From NCBI GenBank assembly GCA_018242765.1, contig JAFEBH010000002.1, positions 62,001 through 126,000 on the forward strand: 64,000 nt of DNA. The letters are read 5' to 3'. Shown here piece after piece: positions 29,526 to 39,423 of this stretch. Under the pieces are notes generated by a model. That model had not been told where the DNA came from and ran no database searches. It worked only from the letters and a program-made list of their open reading frames with translations. The DNA is from Nitrospira sp. (GTDB taxonomy: Bacteria; Nitrospirota; Nitrospiria; Nitrospirales; Nitrospiraceae). The position numbers were made by a program, and so were the translations under genes. The first letter of the stretch is position 1, and each line of letters begins with the position of its first letter.

Positions 29526-31922
29526 ATGGAAGAGAATATTTTATCGATACTGCCGATACTCCCCGTCAAGCGCACGGTTCTATTTCCGGGAGTCATGATG
29601 CCGCTGACGATTGGGCGCGAACGATCCGTCGCTGCCGTCAATGCTGCGATGAAAACGGAAGAAAAGACGATCGTCGTGGTGGCTCAACGAGATCCTCAGA
29701 CCGAGGAACCTCGCCTGGTTGATCTGTACTCCATCGGAACGAAAGCCACCATCAAGCAAATCGGACAAGCGTCAGAGGGAGCCATCCATGCCCTCGTCCA
29801 GGGCCTGGATCGCGTCGTCTTGCTGAAAGAGGAACAGTCGACTCCTTACTCCACCGTGCGCGTTCGGCCTCTTGGTCGCCCGTCGGACGATGGACCGGAA
29901 GTTCAAGCCCTACACCGAGCCATTCAAGAACTCGTTTCCGAGCTACCCAGACTGATTCAGGCTCCTGCCATTCAAGAAGTCGGTGCGGTACTGAGTAACG
30001 AAGAAGACTCCGTGGCGCTGGCCTATCGTATTGCCTCGTTAGTGAATTTCAACGTAGTGGAAGAACAGCGCTTGCTCGAGTGTGCGTCGACCCTCGACCT
30101 GCTGCGTAGTCTCTACGCCGCCTTGTCGAAAGAAATCCAAATCCTGCAACTTCGCGAAAAGATCACCCGAGATGCACAGACCAAAATCGGGAAGAACCAG
30201 CGGGAATACATCTTGCGCGAACAATTAAAGGCCATCCAGGAAGAACTGGGTGAAAGTGAGAATGATGAGAACGAAGTGGCTCGCCTCAAGCGACAAATCG
30301 CCGAGGCGGATCTTCCTGATCATATCCGCAAAGAAGTCGAGCGAGAAGTCACCCGATTAGGCAAAGTCCCGCCGACATCACCGGATCATCAAGTCCTCCG
30401 AACCTATCTTGAGCTGGTCCTCGAACTGCCCTGGAAGAAATCGTCTGACGAGCACCTTGATCTCTCCACCGTCCGTGAGGTCCTTGAGGAAGATCACTAT
30501 GGCATCAAGGAAGTCAAAGAACGAATCGTGGAACATTTGGCGGTCTTGAAGCTCAACCCGAAGGCGAAGGCTCCGATTCTCTGTTTGGTCGGACCTCCCG
30601 GTGTCGGGAAGACCAGCCTCGGTCAATCGATTGCAAGGGCCATGAGCCGAACCTTCGAGCGATTCAGTCTAGGCGGCGTCCATGACGAGGCTGAGCTGCG
30701 AGGCCACCGCCGTACTTATGTGGGCTCGCTGCCTGGCCGTATTATTCAGGCGGTCCGTCGGGCAGGTGTCAACAACCCTGTTCTGATGCTCGATGAGGTC
30801 GACAAGATGGGACGCGATTTCCGAGGCGACCCTGCGGCGGCGCTGCTTGAGGTTCTGGATCCGGCGCAGAATCATACGTTCCGTGATCACTATTTGGATC
30901 TCCCCTTCGATCTCTCGAAGGTGTTTTTCATCACCACGGCCAACACGCTCGACACCATCAGCCAGCCCCTGCTGGATCGGATGGAAGTGATTCGCCTTCA
31001 GGGTTATAGCGAGCGGGAGAAAGCAGAAATTGCCAAGCGGTATCTCTGGCCAAGACGACTCAAGGAGGCAGGGATCGAGGCACCTCAAGCCGTACTCACC
31101 GACGAAGTGTTGAATCTCATCATCTCACGCTACACACGAGAAGCCGGTGTGCGCCAACTCGAGCAAATGCTGGGGCGGTTGACCAGAAAAGTGGCACTCA
31201 CATTTGCGGAACTCCCGGATGGCCAAGAGCGGCAGCCCGTCGCCATTCAGCCGAATGGTCTCGGCGAGTGGTTGGGTTCCGAACGCTTTATGCCGGAAGA
31301 GGCACGAAAGCATTTACCCCCAGGCGTAGCAACCGGTCTGGCCTGGACACCGACCGGAGGCGATGTGCTGTATGTCGAAACGACTCTCTTGCCCGGCGGT
31401 CATGATCTGACCCTCACCGGACAATTGGGCGACGTCATGCAGGAATCTGCGCGCGCCGCGAGAAGTTATCTCTGGTCGCATGCTGAGAGCATGGGATTGG
31501 ACATCTCCCGCTTTAAGCGGAACGGTCTCCATATCCATGTGCCGTCCGGAGCGATTCCGAAGGACGGTCCATCTGCCGGCATCACCATGGCGACAGCCTT
31601 GGCCTCGGCGTACGAAAGCAAGGCCGTACGAAGCGATACAGCTATGACCGGTGAAATCAGTCTGAGCGGGCTAGTACTGCCCGTGGGTGGCATTAAGGAA
31701 AAAGTCCTGGCTGCCCATCGTGCGGGTATTAAGCGGATCATTCTGCCAAAAGCTAACGAAAAAGATCTGAAGGATGTCCCACAAGAAGTGCGCGATGAAC
31801 TCACTTTCGTCCTGGTCGAACGGATTGAAGAGGTGCTGCCGGCGGCCTTCAACTCGGATTCACAAGGTACATCCCACGGTCGCGAAGCGATGACGGCATC
31901 CAGCACGGCCGGGGACGCGTAA
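29526..31922 (+). CDS. lon: ATP-dependent protease Lon
   Basis: Cytoplasmic AAA+ serine protease. From the ATG at 29526 (AAGGA upstream) it has 798 residues, typical for Lon. N-terminal substrate domain (LPILPVKRTVLFPGVMMPLTIGRERS), Walker A GPPGVGKTSLGQSIA, Walker B VLMLDEVDKMG, sensor segment FITTANTLDTI, and the protease domain with the catalytic Ser in PKDGPSAGITM and Lys in GIKEKVLAAHRAG. The frame is open upstream to 29445, but this is not conserved sequence. Confidence 0.96.
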   Translation: MEENILSILPILPVKRTVLFPGVMMPLTIGRERSVAAVNAAMKTEEKTIVVVAQRDPQTEEPRLVDLYSIGTKATIKQIGQASEGAIHALVQGLDRVVLLKEEQSTPYSTVRVRPLGRPSDDGPEVQALHRAIQELVSELPRLIQAPAIQEVGAVLSNEEDSVALAYRIASLVNFNVVEEQRLLECASTLDLLRSLYAALSKEIQILQLREKITRDAQTKIGKNQREYILREQLKAIQEELGESENDENEVARLKRQIAEADLPDHIRKEVEREVTRLGKVPPTSPDHQVLRTYLELVLELPWKKSSDEHLDLSTVREVLEEDHYGIKEVKERIVEHLAVLKLNPKAKAPILCLVGPPGVGKTSLGQSIARAMSRTFERFSLGGVHDEAELRGHRRTYVGSLPGRIIQAVRRAGVNNPVLMLDEVDKMGRDFRGDPAAALLEVLDPAQNHTFRDHYLDLPFDLSKVFFITTANTLDTISQPLLDRMEVIRLQGYSEREKAEIAKRYLWPRRLKEAGIEAPQAVLTDEVLNLIISRYTREAGVRQLEQMLGRLTRKVALTFAELPDGQERQPVAIQPNGLGEWLGSERFMPEEARKHLPPGVATGLAWTPTGGDVLYVETTLLPGGHDLTLTGQLGDVMQESARAARSYLWSHAESMGLDISRFKRNGLHIHVPSGAIPKDGPSAGITMATALASAYESKAVRSDTAMTGEISLSGLVLPVGGIKEKVLAAHRAGIKRIILPKANEKDLKDVPQEVRDELTFVLVERIEEVLPAAFNSDSQGTSHGREAMTASSTAGDA

Positions 31923-31956
31923 CAGGCTGGTCTGCGGCACAGAACTGAACGCTCCA

Positions 31957-32019
31957 TTAGAAGCTTCCCAGCGGGATGCGGGCGGCGACGACGATCACGG
32001 CTTGTTGTTTGCTCATCAT
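31957..32019 (-). pseudogene. Thiolase N-terminal remnant (20 codons)
   Basis: On the minus strand MMSKQQAVIVVAARIPLGSF is followed by TAA. The VIV-x-A-x-R-x-P-(I/L)-G-SF pattern is the hallmark start of acetyl-CoA acetyltransferases. Everything after residue 20 is gone, and the lon 3' end follows. It lies 30 bases downstream of the acyl-CoA dehydrogenase on the same strand, as a second gene of that operon would. I read it as a gene cut by a deletion or recombination. Confidence 0.6.
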
Positions 32020-32049
32020 GACGTTCAGCCGTCCCTCAAACCGCCCTGC

Positions 32050-33927
32050 TCACGCGACACGCCGATCCGTCCCTTTACCAAGCAGCGGTACGATGCCTTC
32101 TTCGAGCCAGGCATATTCACCGTTCATGATCGCCTTCGACAAGCAATAAACGGCGGCGTCTTTCTTATGGCGGCTGATTTTTTTTGCTTCAGGATTCAGA
32201 CGATCCGCCATGTCCTGACAGAAATAATCGGCCAGCGCCTGGACACCCGGCTTGGTCCGCATGTCCGGCTGAGAGGCATACCAAATGGTTGCGGCCATCG
32301 GAAACAGGACGAGGCTGTCGTCCACCAGATCCTGAAGCAGGAGTTGTTTGTGATGCAAACTCTGCCGGTGGCGGATCGTCGTGCCGAGGATCGAACGAGT
32401 CAGGCGCCGGGAAGCGGACTCAACAAACCGGACCCACCGCCGATAGTCCCCCCCGAACAGCCCGGCGGCGCGTGCCGGACGCGAACAAGGAAGGCAGGAT
32501 CGCACCACCATGCGCGCGTAATACAGCGGCGCCGCCAACCGTTGCGCCAACGTTCCCCGAAGTAACGCGAGCGCCTGCTCGATATACGGCGCGAGGCCCT
32601 CGCGCGCCATCCAGATGCGCAGAATTTCGCTCGTTCCTTCCCAGACCAGATTGATGCGAGCATCCCGCATCATGCGCATGACCGGAATATCGACTTCGCC
32701 GCTCCTGCGCTGCGACTCGGCGGTCATGAACCCTCGCCCACCACGCACTTGAAACAGGTCATTGACCGTCTGCCAATACCACTCGCTCCCGATAATTTTG
32801 GACGCCGCCGACTCCAGGCGAAGATCGCCTTTCTTGTTCGCCCAAGCTCCGCAGAACGCCATCACGGCTTCAAGCGCCAATGTGGAAGCCGCGGCCCGGC
32901 AGAGTTTTTCTCCGATCAGATTGTGTTCACCGATCGGTTTATTCCACTGGACGCGGGTCTTCGCCCACCAGCGCATGACGGCCAGGCACTGTTTGAGCCC
33001 ACCCAGACAAGCGGCAGGCAGTGTCAACCGGCCGACGGTCAATGTGGCAAGCGCAATTCTCAGTCCGTCCTCTTCGCCGCCCAGAAGGTTTTCGCAAGGG
33101 ATGTAGACTTGATCGAATGACGGCGCCCCGTTGTAAATTCCCCGCACACCCTCAAAACGCAACCGAATGACCGAACATCCCGGCCAGGCGGTTTCGACGA
33201 TGAAGGCCCCGTATCGCTTCTGTGCCTGCGGATCATGGACTTCTTCCGGCCGATCGACGATCCGCGCGATGACGACAAGCATCGAGGACAAAAACTCTCC
33301 GTCCCGTTTGGCGGAATTGGTGATGAAGAATTTGTGTCCCGTCAGGCGATACCCGATGATTTGTCCGTTCTCCATGACGCGGACGGCATAGGTTTCCACT
33401 TTGGAGATGTCACAGCCCACATGACGTTCCGTCAGCGCGAACCCTGAAATTTCTCCCCGTGCCAGCCGAGGTAAATACTTAGCCTTCTGCTCTTCCGTAC
33501 CGAAAAGACGCAATGGTTCCGGAACGCCGATCGATTGGGCTGCTGATAACAACACGGTAAGCGAGGCATCGACACTGCCGCACAGAGTCGCCAGCCGCTG
33601 ATATTCATATTGAGTGAACTCCTGCCCTCCGAACCGCTTGGGGATTTTGATGCCGAACGCCCCAAGATCGGCCAGAGTTTTCAAAACCGGCTCGGGCAAC
33701 TCTTCCTCTCGATCCACTTGTTCCGAGTCCAGGGACACGAGGACAGCCTTGAATCGTTCAAAAAACTCCAGGGCGGGCTGACTCGTTCGCGGGATATCGA
33801 TTGAGGTCAGAAGATCCCATCGGACATCGGCTTCGAACAATCCTGAAAGAAAGCCGGTATAGGAAGCCTTGTCCCGAGCGATTTCGGCAACCGCCTCAGC
33901 CCCTTGAAACAGCTGGGATTTGGCCAT
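32050..33927 (-). CDS. Acyl-CoA dehydrogenase, large form
   Basis: FAD enzyme of the first beta-oxidation step. I place the start at the ATG 33925-33927, behind AGGTG; GTG 33936 is the longest option. 625 residues: N-terminal helical domain (LADLGAFGIKIPKRFGGQEF), FAD/substrate sheet (GFALTERHVGCDISKVET, LTGHKFFITNSA), and C-terminal helices with the catalytic base in VWEGTSEILRIWMAREGL. About 150 further residues make it longer than the usual 380, as in VLCAD-like or FadE-type proteins. The electron acceptor is not encoded nearby. Confidence 0.88.
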   Translation of the reverse strand: MAKSQLFQGAEAVAEIARDKASYTGFLSGLFEADVRWDLLTSIDIPRTSQPALEFFERFKAVLVSLDSEQVDREEELPEPVLKTLADLGAFGIKIPKRFGGQEFTQYEYQRLATLCGSVDASLTVLLSAAQSIGVPEPLRLFGTEEQKAKYLPRLARGEISGFALTERHVGCDISKVETYAVRVMENGQIIGYRLTGHKFFITNSAKRDGEFLSSMLVVIARIVDRPEEVHDPQAQKRYGAFIVETAWPGCSVIRLRFEGVRGIYNGAPSFDQVYIPCENLLGGEEDGLRIALATLTVGRLTLPAACLGGLKQCLAVMRWWAKTRVQWNKPIGEHNLIGEKLCRAAASTLALEAVMAFCGAWANKKGDLRLESAASKIIGSEWYWQTVNDLFQVRGGRGFMTAESQRRSGEVDIPVMRMMRDARINLVWEGTSEILRIWMAREGLAPYIEQALALLRGTLAQRLAAPLYYARMVVRSCLPCSRPARAAGLFGGDYRRWVRFVESASRRLTRSILGTTIRHRQSLHHKQLLLQDLVDDSLVLFPMAATIWYASQPDMRTKPGVQALADYFCQDMADRLNPEAKKISRHKKDAAVYCLSKAIMNGEYAWLEEGIVPLLGKGTDRRVA

Positions 33928-34103
33928 ACGCATCACCTATGTGTGACATGTGGGGTTCGATCTTGCTACACCACTTTACCACCACTGCCCTTGCTTCCCA
34001 AGATTCACGTTGCCTACCGTTCCTCGGAATCCCCTCCCACCACTTTCAAGACAGAGATTAGGACACAGGATCAGTGGTATGATGATCTTTAGACGAAGAA
34101 GAC

Positions 34104-35495
34104 GTGACGGAGGGGCCTTATAGCCGGCACGCATCAATCAACCTTCCGAACACCGTGACGGACAACGGAATGCGCAACGTTGTTGTCATCGACGGATTTC
34201 GCACCCCCCTCTGCAAGGAAGGAACGCACTTTCGCGAGACCGACGCAGATGTCCTGGGTTCTTGGGTTGTCCGTGAAATGATCCAGCGCTGTCATCGCTG
34301 GAACCTGCCCATTGATACGATCGATTGTGTGTTAGGCAGCAACGTCGCGACTCCCATGCACGCCGTCAATCCGACACGGGTTGCCGCCGTCACCGGCGGC
34401 CTGCCCGTGACAATTCCCGCCGATACGGTAGCCGGGAAAAACTGCGGCTCCGGTGTGACCGCGCTGTACTACGCAAGCTTGCGCATCCGGAGCGGCGACG
34501 TCGACACGGTTCTCGTACTCGGCATGGAGGCGATGAGCAGAATCCCGGTCGTCTACGACCACACTCTAGCCGACCTCATTCTGCAATACGGAAAAGCCAG
34601 GACCTTTCGCGAACGGACCGCCGGCGCTGCGGCTCTGCTTCCGAAGCTGTTGAACCTTAAATCCTATCCCCCACGAATCGGCCTGATCACGGGACTCACG
34701 GATCCGATGTGCGATCTGATTATGGGTCTGACGGCGGAAAATATCGCGAAGGACCCGTTTCTCGGCATCACCCGCCAGGATCAGGATGACTATGCGATCC
34801 GCTCGCATCGACGAGCGGCAGCGGCATGGGACAAGGGTTTCTTTTCGGAAGAAGTGGTACCGATGTACGTGCCTGAGCGAAATGCGTATGTGGAGCAGGA
34901 CAACGGCATTCGCACAGACGCCGGCCAAGAGACGTTTCGTGCGATGAAGCCCATATTTGACAAGCGGCATGGATCGGTGACGCCGGCCAACGCCTCCCAG
35001 ATTACGGATGCCGCCGCCGCCGTCCTGCTCATGGAGGAGGGAAAAGCCAAGTCTCTCGGCTTGCCGATTCTTGGGCACCTGAAAGAGTACGCGGATTTCG
35101 GCTATGAACCCTCCTGCATGGGCCTGGCCCCCGTCGGCTCGATCGCCAAGCTCTTGGCAAAGACAGGCCTGACGCTCAAGGATTTTTCGCTATTCGAGAT
35201 CAACGAGGCCTTTGCCTCCGCTGTGTTGGGAATCAGCCGCATTCTCGATTCCTCGTCGCTCATGGGTCGCAAATTCGGCCGATACGGATTGACGGACCGT
35301 CTCGGTGAACTTCCGCCAGACAATCTGAACCCGAACGGCGGCGCCATCGCACTTGGTCATCCGGTCGGCGTCTCAGGGCTTCGCTTGGCCATCACGTCCT
35401 TGTTCGAACTTAAACGCCGGAATGCGGAACGGGCGCTCATCAGCGCCTGTGTCGGAGGTGGACAAGGCGTGGCCATGATCATGGAGAGGACATAG
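34104..35495 (+). CDS. Thiolase (acetyl-CoA acyltransferase, FadI/FadA type)
   Basis: Cleaves 3-ketoacyl-CoA in beta-oxidation, or condenses acyl-CoAs. The family N-terminus is NVVVIDGFRTPLCKEG. The nucleophilic Cys is in AGKNCGSGVTALYYAS, His in LGHPVGVSG, and the second Cys in SACVGGGQG: the full triad. The GTG at 34104 gives 463 residues; the ATG at 34170 (MRNVVVID) fits the conserved N-terminus better and may be the true start. It runs into the FadJ gene with 2 bases between. Confidence 0.9.
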   Translation: MTEGPYSRHASINLPNTVTDNGMRNVVVIDGFRTPLCKEGTHFRETDADVLGSWVVREMIQRCHRWNLPIDTIDCVLGSNVATPMHAVNPTRVAAVTGGLPVTIPADTVAGKNCGSGVTALYYASLRIRSGDVDTVLVLGMEAMSRIPVVYDHTLADLILQYGKARTFRERTAGAAALLPKLLNLKSYPPRIGLITGLTDPMCDLIMGLTAENIAKDPFLGITRQDQDDYAIRSHRRAAAAWDKGFFSEEVVPMYVPERNAYVEQDNGIRTDAGQETFRAMKPIFDKRHGSVTPANASQITDAAAAVLLMEEGKAKSLGLPILGHLKEYADFGYEPSCMGLAPVGSIAKLLAKTGLTLKDFSLFEINEAFASAVLGISRILDSSSLMGRKFGRYGLTDRLGELPPDNLNPNGGAIALGHPVGVSGLRLAITSLFELKRRNAERALISACVGGGQGVAMIMERT

Positions 35496-35497
35496 CC

Positions 35498-37690
35498 ATG
35501 TCGAACGGCGGCGCCATCTTGTCCCCCTCCATCGGTGAGTTGAAACATTTCAAGACCGCCATTGTCGATGGAATCTTATTGGCGGGATTCGACTTCTCAG
35601 GCAAATCGGTCAACGTACTCAATGGAGACAGCGTGTCCGAGTGGCGAGACATCGTGCGGTTCGTCGAACAGGCCACCACGATTAAAGGAGCCGTGCTGCT
35701 GAGTCTCAAGGAAGGCACGTTCTGCGCCGGAGCGGATCTCGATCAGATGCACGATGCGCAAGAACGACATGCCTTCCAGGAGATGGACGAACTCGTCGTC
35801 ACCGTCCATCACCTCTTTGACACGATGGGGCGATCGTCCAAACCCTTTGTCGCCGCAGTGGAAGGCTCCTGTCTGGGCGGCGGGCTCGAACTGGCACTGG
35901 CCTGTCACGCGCGCCTGGCCTCCACCCATGCAAAAACCTGCTTCGCCTTGCCGGAAGTCAAGCTCGGCATTCTTCCCGGATTCGGCGGCACGCAGCGTCT
36001 TCCCCGGCTAATCGGCTTGCCTGCCGCACTGGCCATGATCACGACGGGCAAGACAGTCTATCCCCGGCAAGCACTGCGCATGGGTCTCGTGGACGAAATG
36101 GTGACCTCCGTCTCCTCCGGTCTTAGAACATTGGACGGGGTGCAGCATGAGACTCTCGTCCAAGCCGCCGCGGCCAAAGTGCGAGCGCTCGCTTCGCCGT
36201 CTTACCAGCCACGGCGCCTTCGTGGACTCCCCCGGCTCCTCAGTCTTCCGGGAATCCAGATGCTTGTGTGCCGTTCGGCTACACATCAGGTGGCCAAGCA
36301 TGTCGGCGATTTCTATCCTGCTCCGCTGCGCGCCGTCGAAGCCATCCAAAGAGGACTGCGCCTGAATGTTCTGGAAGGTTCGCTCAGGGTCGAACATCCC
36401 CTCCTGATGAACCTGATGGCCAGCCAGACTTCTCGGTACCTCGTCGGGCTCTTTCGGTCCGGTGAGACGGTCAAACGGAAGGCCATGGCAGCGCCGACAC
36501 CGCTGACGCGGGTCGCCGTTCTGGGAGCCGGTTTGATGGGGTCGCAGATCGCAGCACAACTGGCCGAAAAGGGGCACGAAGTGGTCTTACGGGACCTCTC
36601 TCCCAGTATTTTGGCGAGAGCGATGGGTGGAATTCACAAGGCTCAAGCGGCGCAGGTGAACAAGCGGCTGATTCTGCCCTCCGACATGCGATACCGCCTG
36701 TCCCGAATTGTTCCGACCGTTCGCATTGAGGACGTCGGGACCACGCCCCTTGTCATTGAAGCGGTGTCTGAGCAACTAGATGTAAAACGGGCGGTGCTCG
36801 CCGAGTTCGAATCACACGCGGGATCCCAGACGATTTTTGCGACCAACACCTCGTCGTACACCTTGGTCAACATTGCCGCGGGAGCCACCCATCAGGAGCG
36901 ATGCGTGGGACTGCACTTCTTCAACCCGGTGGCCAAAATGCAATTGGTCGAAGTGGTGCGCGCGCCATTTACCTCCGAACAGGCGCTGGCCCACGCCTGC
37001 GGGCTAGCTAAGCGATTGGGTAAATTTCCCCTCGTGGTGAGCGACGGACCGGGGTTCCTCGTCAACCGCATTCTCTCCCGTTATCTCGCGGAGGCCGTGA
37101 TTCTGGCCGGTGAAGGAGTGCCGATCCGGCGTATCGACGCGGTCGCCAAGAACTTTGGAATGGCCGTGGACAGCGGGCACCCGATGGGGCCGCTGGAACT
37201 CCTCGATTTGATCGGGCTTCCCGTCGGTATCCATGTGTTGACCTCGCTCGCCGTCCTGGGTTCGCGGATCGAGTCGCGCGATGCGCTGCTGCGACACTTC
37301 CTGCCCGAGAAGCAGCCGCCGGTCACCTTTTGGGCATCGGGCAGGGAGAACCCGCGTGCGCTGGAGGCGATCAGACAGTATCGCCGCACCGTTGCATCCG
37401 ATGCCGGTGGCGCCGGCCCGATGTCCGATGACCTTCTCCAAGAACGGTTGTTTCTTCCGATGGTCGACGAAGCGGTTCGCTGCCTGCGCGAGTCGATCGT
37501 GGAGCAGCCCTGGCAAGTCGACTTCGCGCTGACCTACGGGATCGGATTCCCGGCCTTCCGAGGAGGGTTGCTGACCTGGGCCCGACAGACGATCACACCC
37601 TCACAACTGGCCCAGCAGTTGGAGACGCTTACGGCCAAGCACGGCAAACGCTTTGAGCCCTGTCCCGGTCTGGCTGATGGAGGGTGGTAG
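35498..37690 (+). CDS. fadJ: Multifunctional fatty-acid oxidation protein (FadJ/FadB type)
   Basis: Fused enoyl-CoA hydratase and 3-hydroxyacyl-CoA dehydrogenase, 730 residues. Hydratase part (about 1-200): GTFCAGADLDQM, GGGLELALACHARLAS, LPEVKLGILPGFGGTQRLPRLIG with the catalytic glutamates. Dehydrogenase part: NAD fold VLGAGLMGSQIAAQLAEKGHEV at about 340-360, HFFNPVAKM with the catalytic His, and DGPGFLVNRI. Ribosome site GGAGAGG. It is co-transcribed with the thiolase as an alpha-beta pair of the trifunctional complex. Confidence 0.93.
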   Translation: MSNGGAILSPSIGELKHFKTAIVDGILLAGFDFSGKSVNVLNGDSVSEWRDIVRFVEQATTIKGAVLLSLKEGTFCAGADLDQMHDAQERHAFQEMDELVVTVHHLFDTMGRSSKPFVAAVEGSCLGGGLELALACHARLASTHAKTCFALPEVKLGILPGFGGTQRLPRLIGLPAALAMITTGKTVYPRQALRMGLVDEMVTSVSSGLRTLDGVQHETLVQAAAAKVRALASPSYQPRRLRGLPRLLSLPGIQMLVCRSATHQVAKHVGDFYPAPLRAVEAIQRGLRLNVLEGSLRVEHPLLMNLMASQTSRYLVGLFRSGETVKRKAMAAPTPLTRVAVLGAGLMGSQIAAQLAEKGHEVVLRDLSPSILARAMGGIHKAQAAQVNKRLILPSDMRYRLSRIVPTVRIEDVGTTPLVIEAVSEQLDVKRAVLAEFESHAGSQTIFATNTSSYTLVNIAAGATHQERCVGLHFFNPVAKMQLVEVVRAPFTSEQALAHACGLAKRLGKFPLVVSDGPGFLVNRILSRYLAEAVILAGEGVPIRRIDAVAKNFGMAVDSGHPMGPLELLDLIGLPVGIHVLTSLAVLGSRIESRDALLRHFLPEKQPPVTFWASGRENPRALEAIRQYRRTVASDAGGAGPMSDDLLQERLFLPMVDEAVRCLRESIVEQPWQVDFALTYGIGFPAFRGGLLTWARQTITPSQLAQQLETLTAKHGKRFEPCPGLADGGW

Positions 37691-37733
37691 CGCCGGGAGC
37701 ACGTCGTCCGGCGTCGGAGGAGGGACCCGCTAC

Positions 37734-39408
37734 ATGTCTAAACACCCTTGGTTCCTCCATTATCCGGAGGGTGTTCCCCACGAGCTGCCGCTGCCCCCCG
37801 AAACGCTGGTGACGATGTTCTCCAGAAGCGCGCAGCGCTTTGCGCGCCGGCCGGCCCTGTACTTCTTCGGCAAGACCCTCACCTACCGCGACTGCCATTC
37901 CCTCATCGAGCGTTTCGCCTGTGGCCTCGCCGCCCTGGGCATCGGCAAAGGAGACCGCGTCGCGCTGTGCCTTCCCAATGCGCCGCAGGCCGTCATCGCT
38001 TATTTCGGCATTATCAGGGCCGGGGGGTATTGTCGTGCCGTGCAACCCTACCTACACGGAGCATGAGCTGTCCCACCAGCTTCGAGACGCGGGAGCGCGG
38101 GCCATCGTCGTACTCGACCTGATGCACCAGAAAATTTGCCACCTCGATTTGGACCTGATCATCGTCACCCGCATCACCGACTTCATGACGACGCTGGTCA
38201 AATATCTCTACCTACACAGACAAAAGCAGCCACCGGCCGAGATTCCCTCCGGCGAACGGACGCTGTTTTTTCACGATGTATTGGACCACGCGACACCCGT
38301 ACCGCCGGATCAACTCCCGACCGTGACCCCGGACGATATCGCGCTGCTGCAATACACAGGCGGCACCACCGGCATCTCCAAGGGAGCAGAGCTGCGCCAT
38401 CGCAACCTGACGGCCAACATCCGGCAACTCGTGAGCTGGTTTTCTCCCGCCGAGCGGGTGGAGAGCTTTTTGGCCGCGCTGCCGCTTTTTCACGTCTTCG
38501 GCATGATGGTCACGCAAAACATCTGCCTGGCCGTCGGAGGCTGCATGGTGCTGGTCCCCGACCTCCGCAATATCCCAGTGCTGCTGTCGCTGCTGCGCAA
38601 GAAACGGCCGACCGTCATCACCCTGGTCCCCGCGCTCGTCCAGAAACTGCTCGACGAGTGTGACGCGGAGGACTTGAAAGACGCGAAGTTCGTGATTTGC
38701 GGCGGAGCCGCCCTCCCGTTCGATCTCCTGAAACGATTCAAGGAAAAGACCGGCCATATGATCGTCGAAGGGTACGGTCTCTCCGAAGCCTCTCCGGTCA
38801 CGCACTGCAATATCGCCCGAGGCCTTTCCGTCAAACGCTCCATCGGCCTGCCTATCGCGAATACGGAAGCGCAAATCGTTGATGAGACGGGCCGGGAGGT
38901 TCCGGTGGGAGAAACCGGCGAGCTGTGGGTGAGGGGCCCTCAAGTGATGAACGGTTATTGGAACAACCCGGCGGAAACCGCGAACGTGCTGAAACCTGGC
39001 GGGTGGCTTGCGACCGGCGACATCGCGCGGGTCGATCAAGACGGTTTCTTTTACATCGTGGATCGAAAAAAGAACATGATCCTGTCCTCGTCCGGATTCA
39101 ACGTGTACCCCTCCGAGATCGAGCAGGTGCTCATGCTGCATCCCCAGGTGCGCGACGCGGCCGTCATCGGCGTACGAAACGGCAATGAGAACGAATCGAT
39201 CAAGGCCTTTGTCATCGCCTCACCCCAATCCGTCTCCGCCGACGACCTCCTCGCCCATTGCCGGCGCTATCTGGCCCCGTACAAAATTCCCAAGAAGTAT
39301 GAATTCTGCTCGGAGCTTCCCAGATCAGTCCTGGGGAAAACCTTGCATCGAGTCCTACGGGTCGAGGAAGCGGCGCAGGGGCCGTTGCAATCTTCATCAG
39401 TCCAATGA
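37734..39408 (+). pseudogene. Long-chain acyl-CoA synthetase, frameshifted (FadD-like)
   Basis: Would activate fatty acids to acyl-CoA for the neighbouring pathway. It starts at ATG 37734 behind GGAGGAGGG. The first frame (MSKHPWFLHYPEGVPHEL through YFGIIRAGG) runs to the six-G run at 38022-38027. The rest (GGIVVPCNPTYTEHELSHQLRDAG, P-loop YTGGTTGISKGAELRH, GYGLSEASPV, GDIARVDQDGFFYIVDRKKNMI) continues in the next frame to 39408. Removing one G restores one continuous protein of about 557 residues. All motifs are intact, so a sequencing error, a recent mutation or slippage rescue are all possible. Confidence 0.85.
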
Positions 39409-39423
39409 TCCAACAGGACCGCC

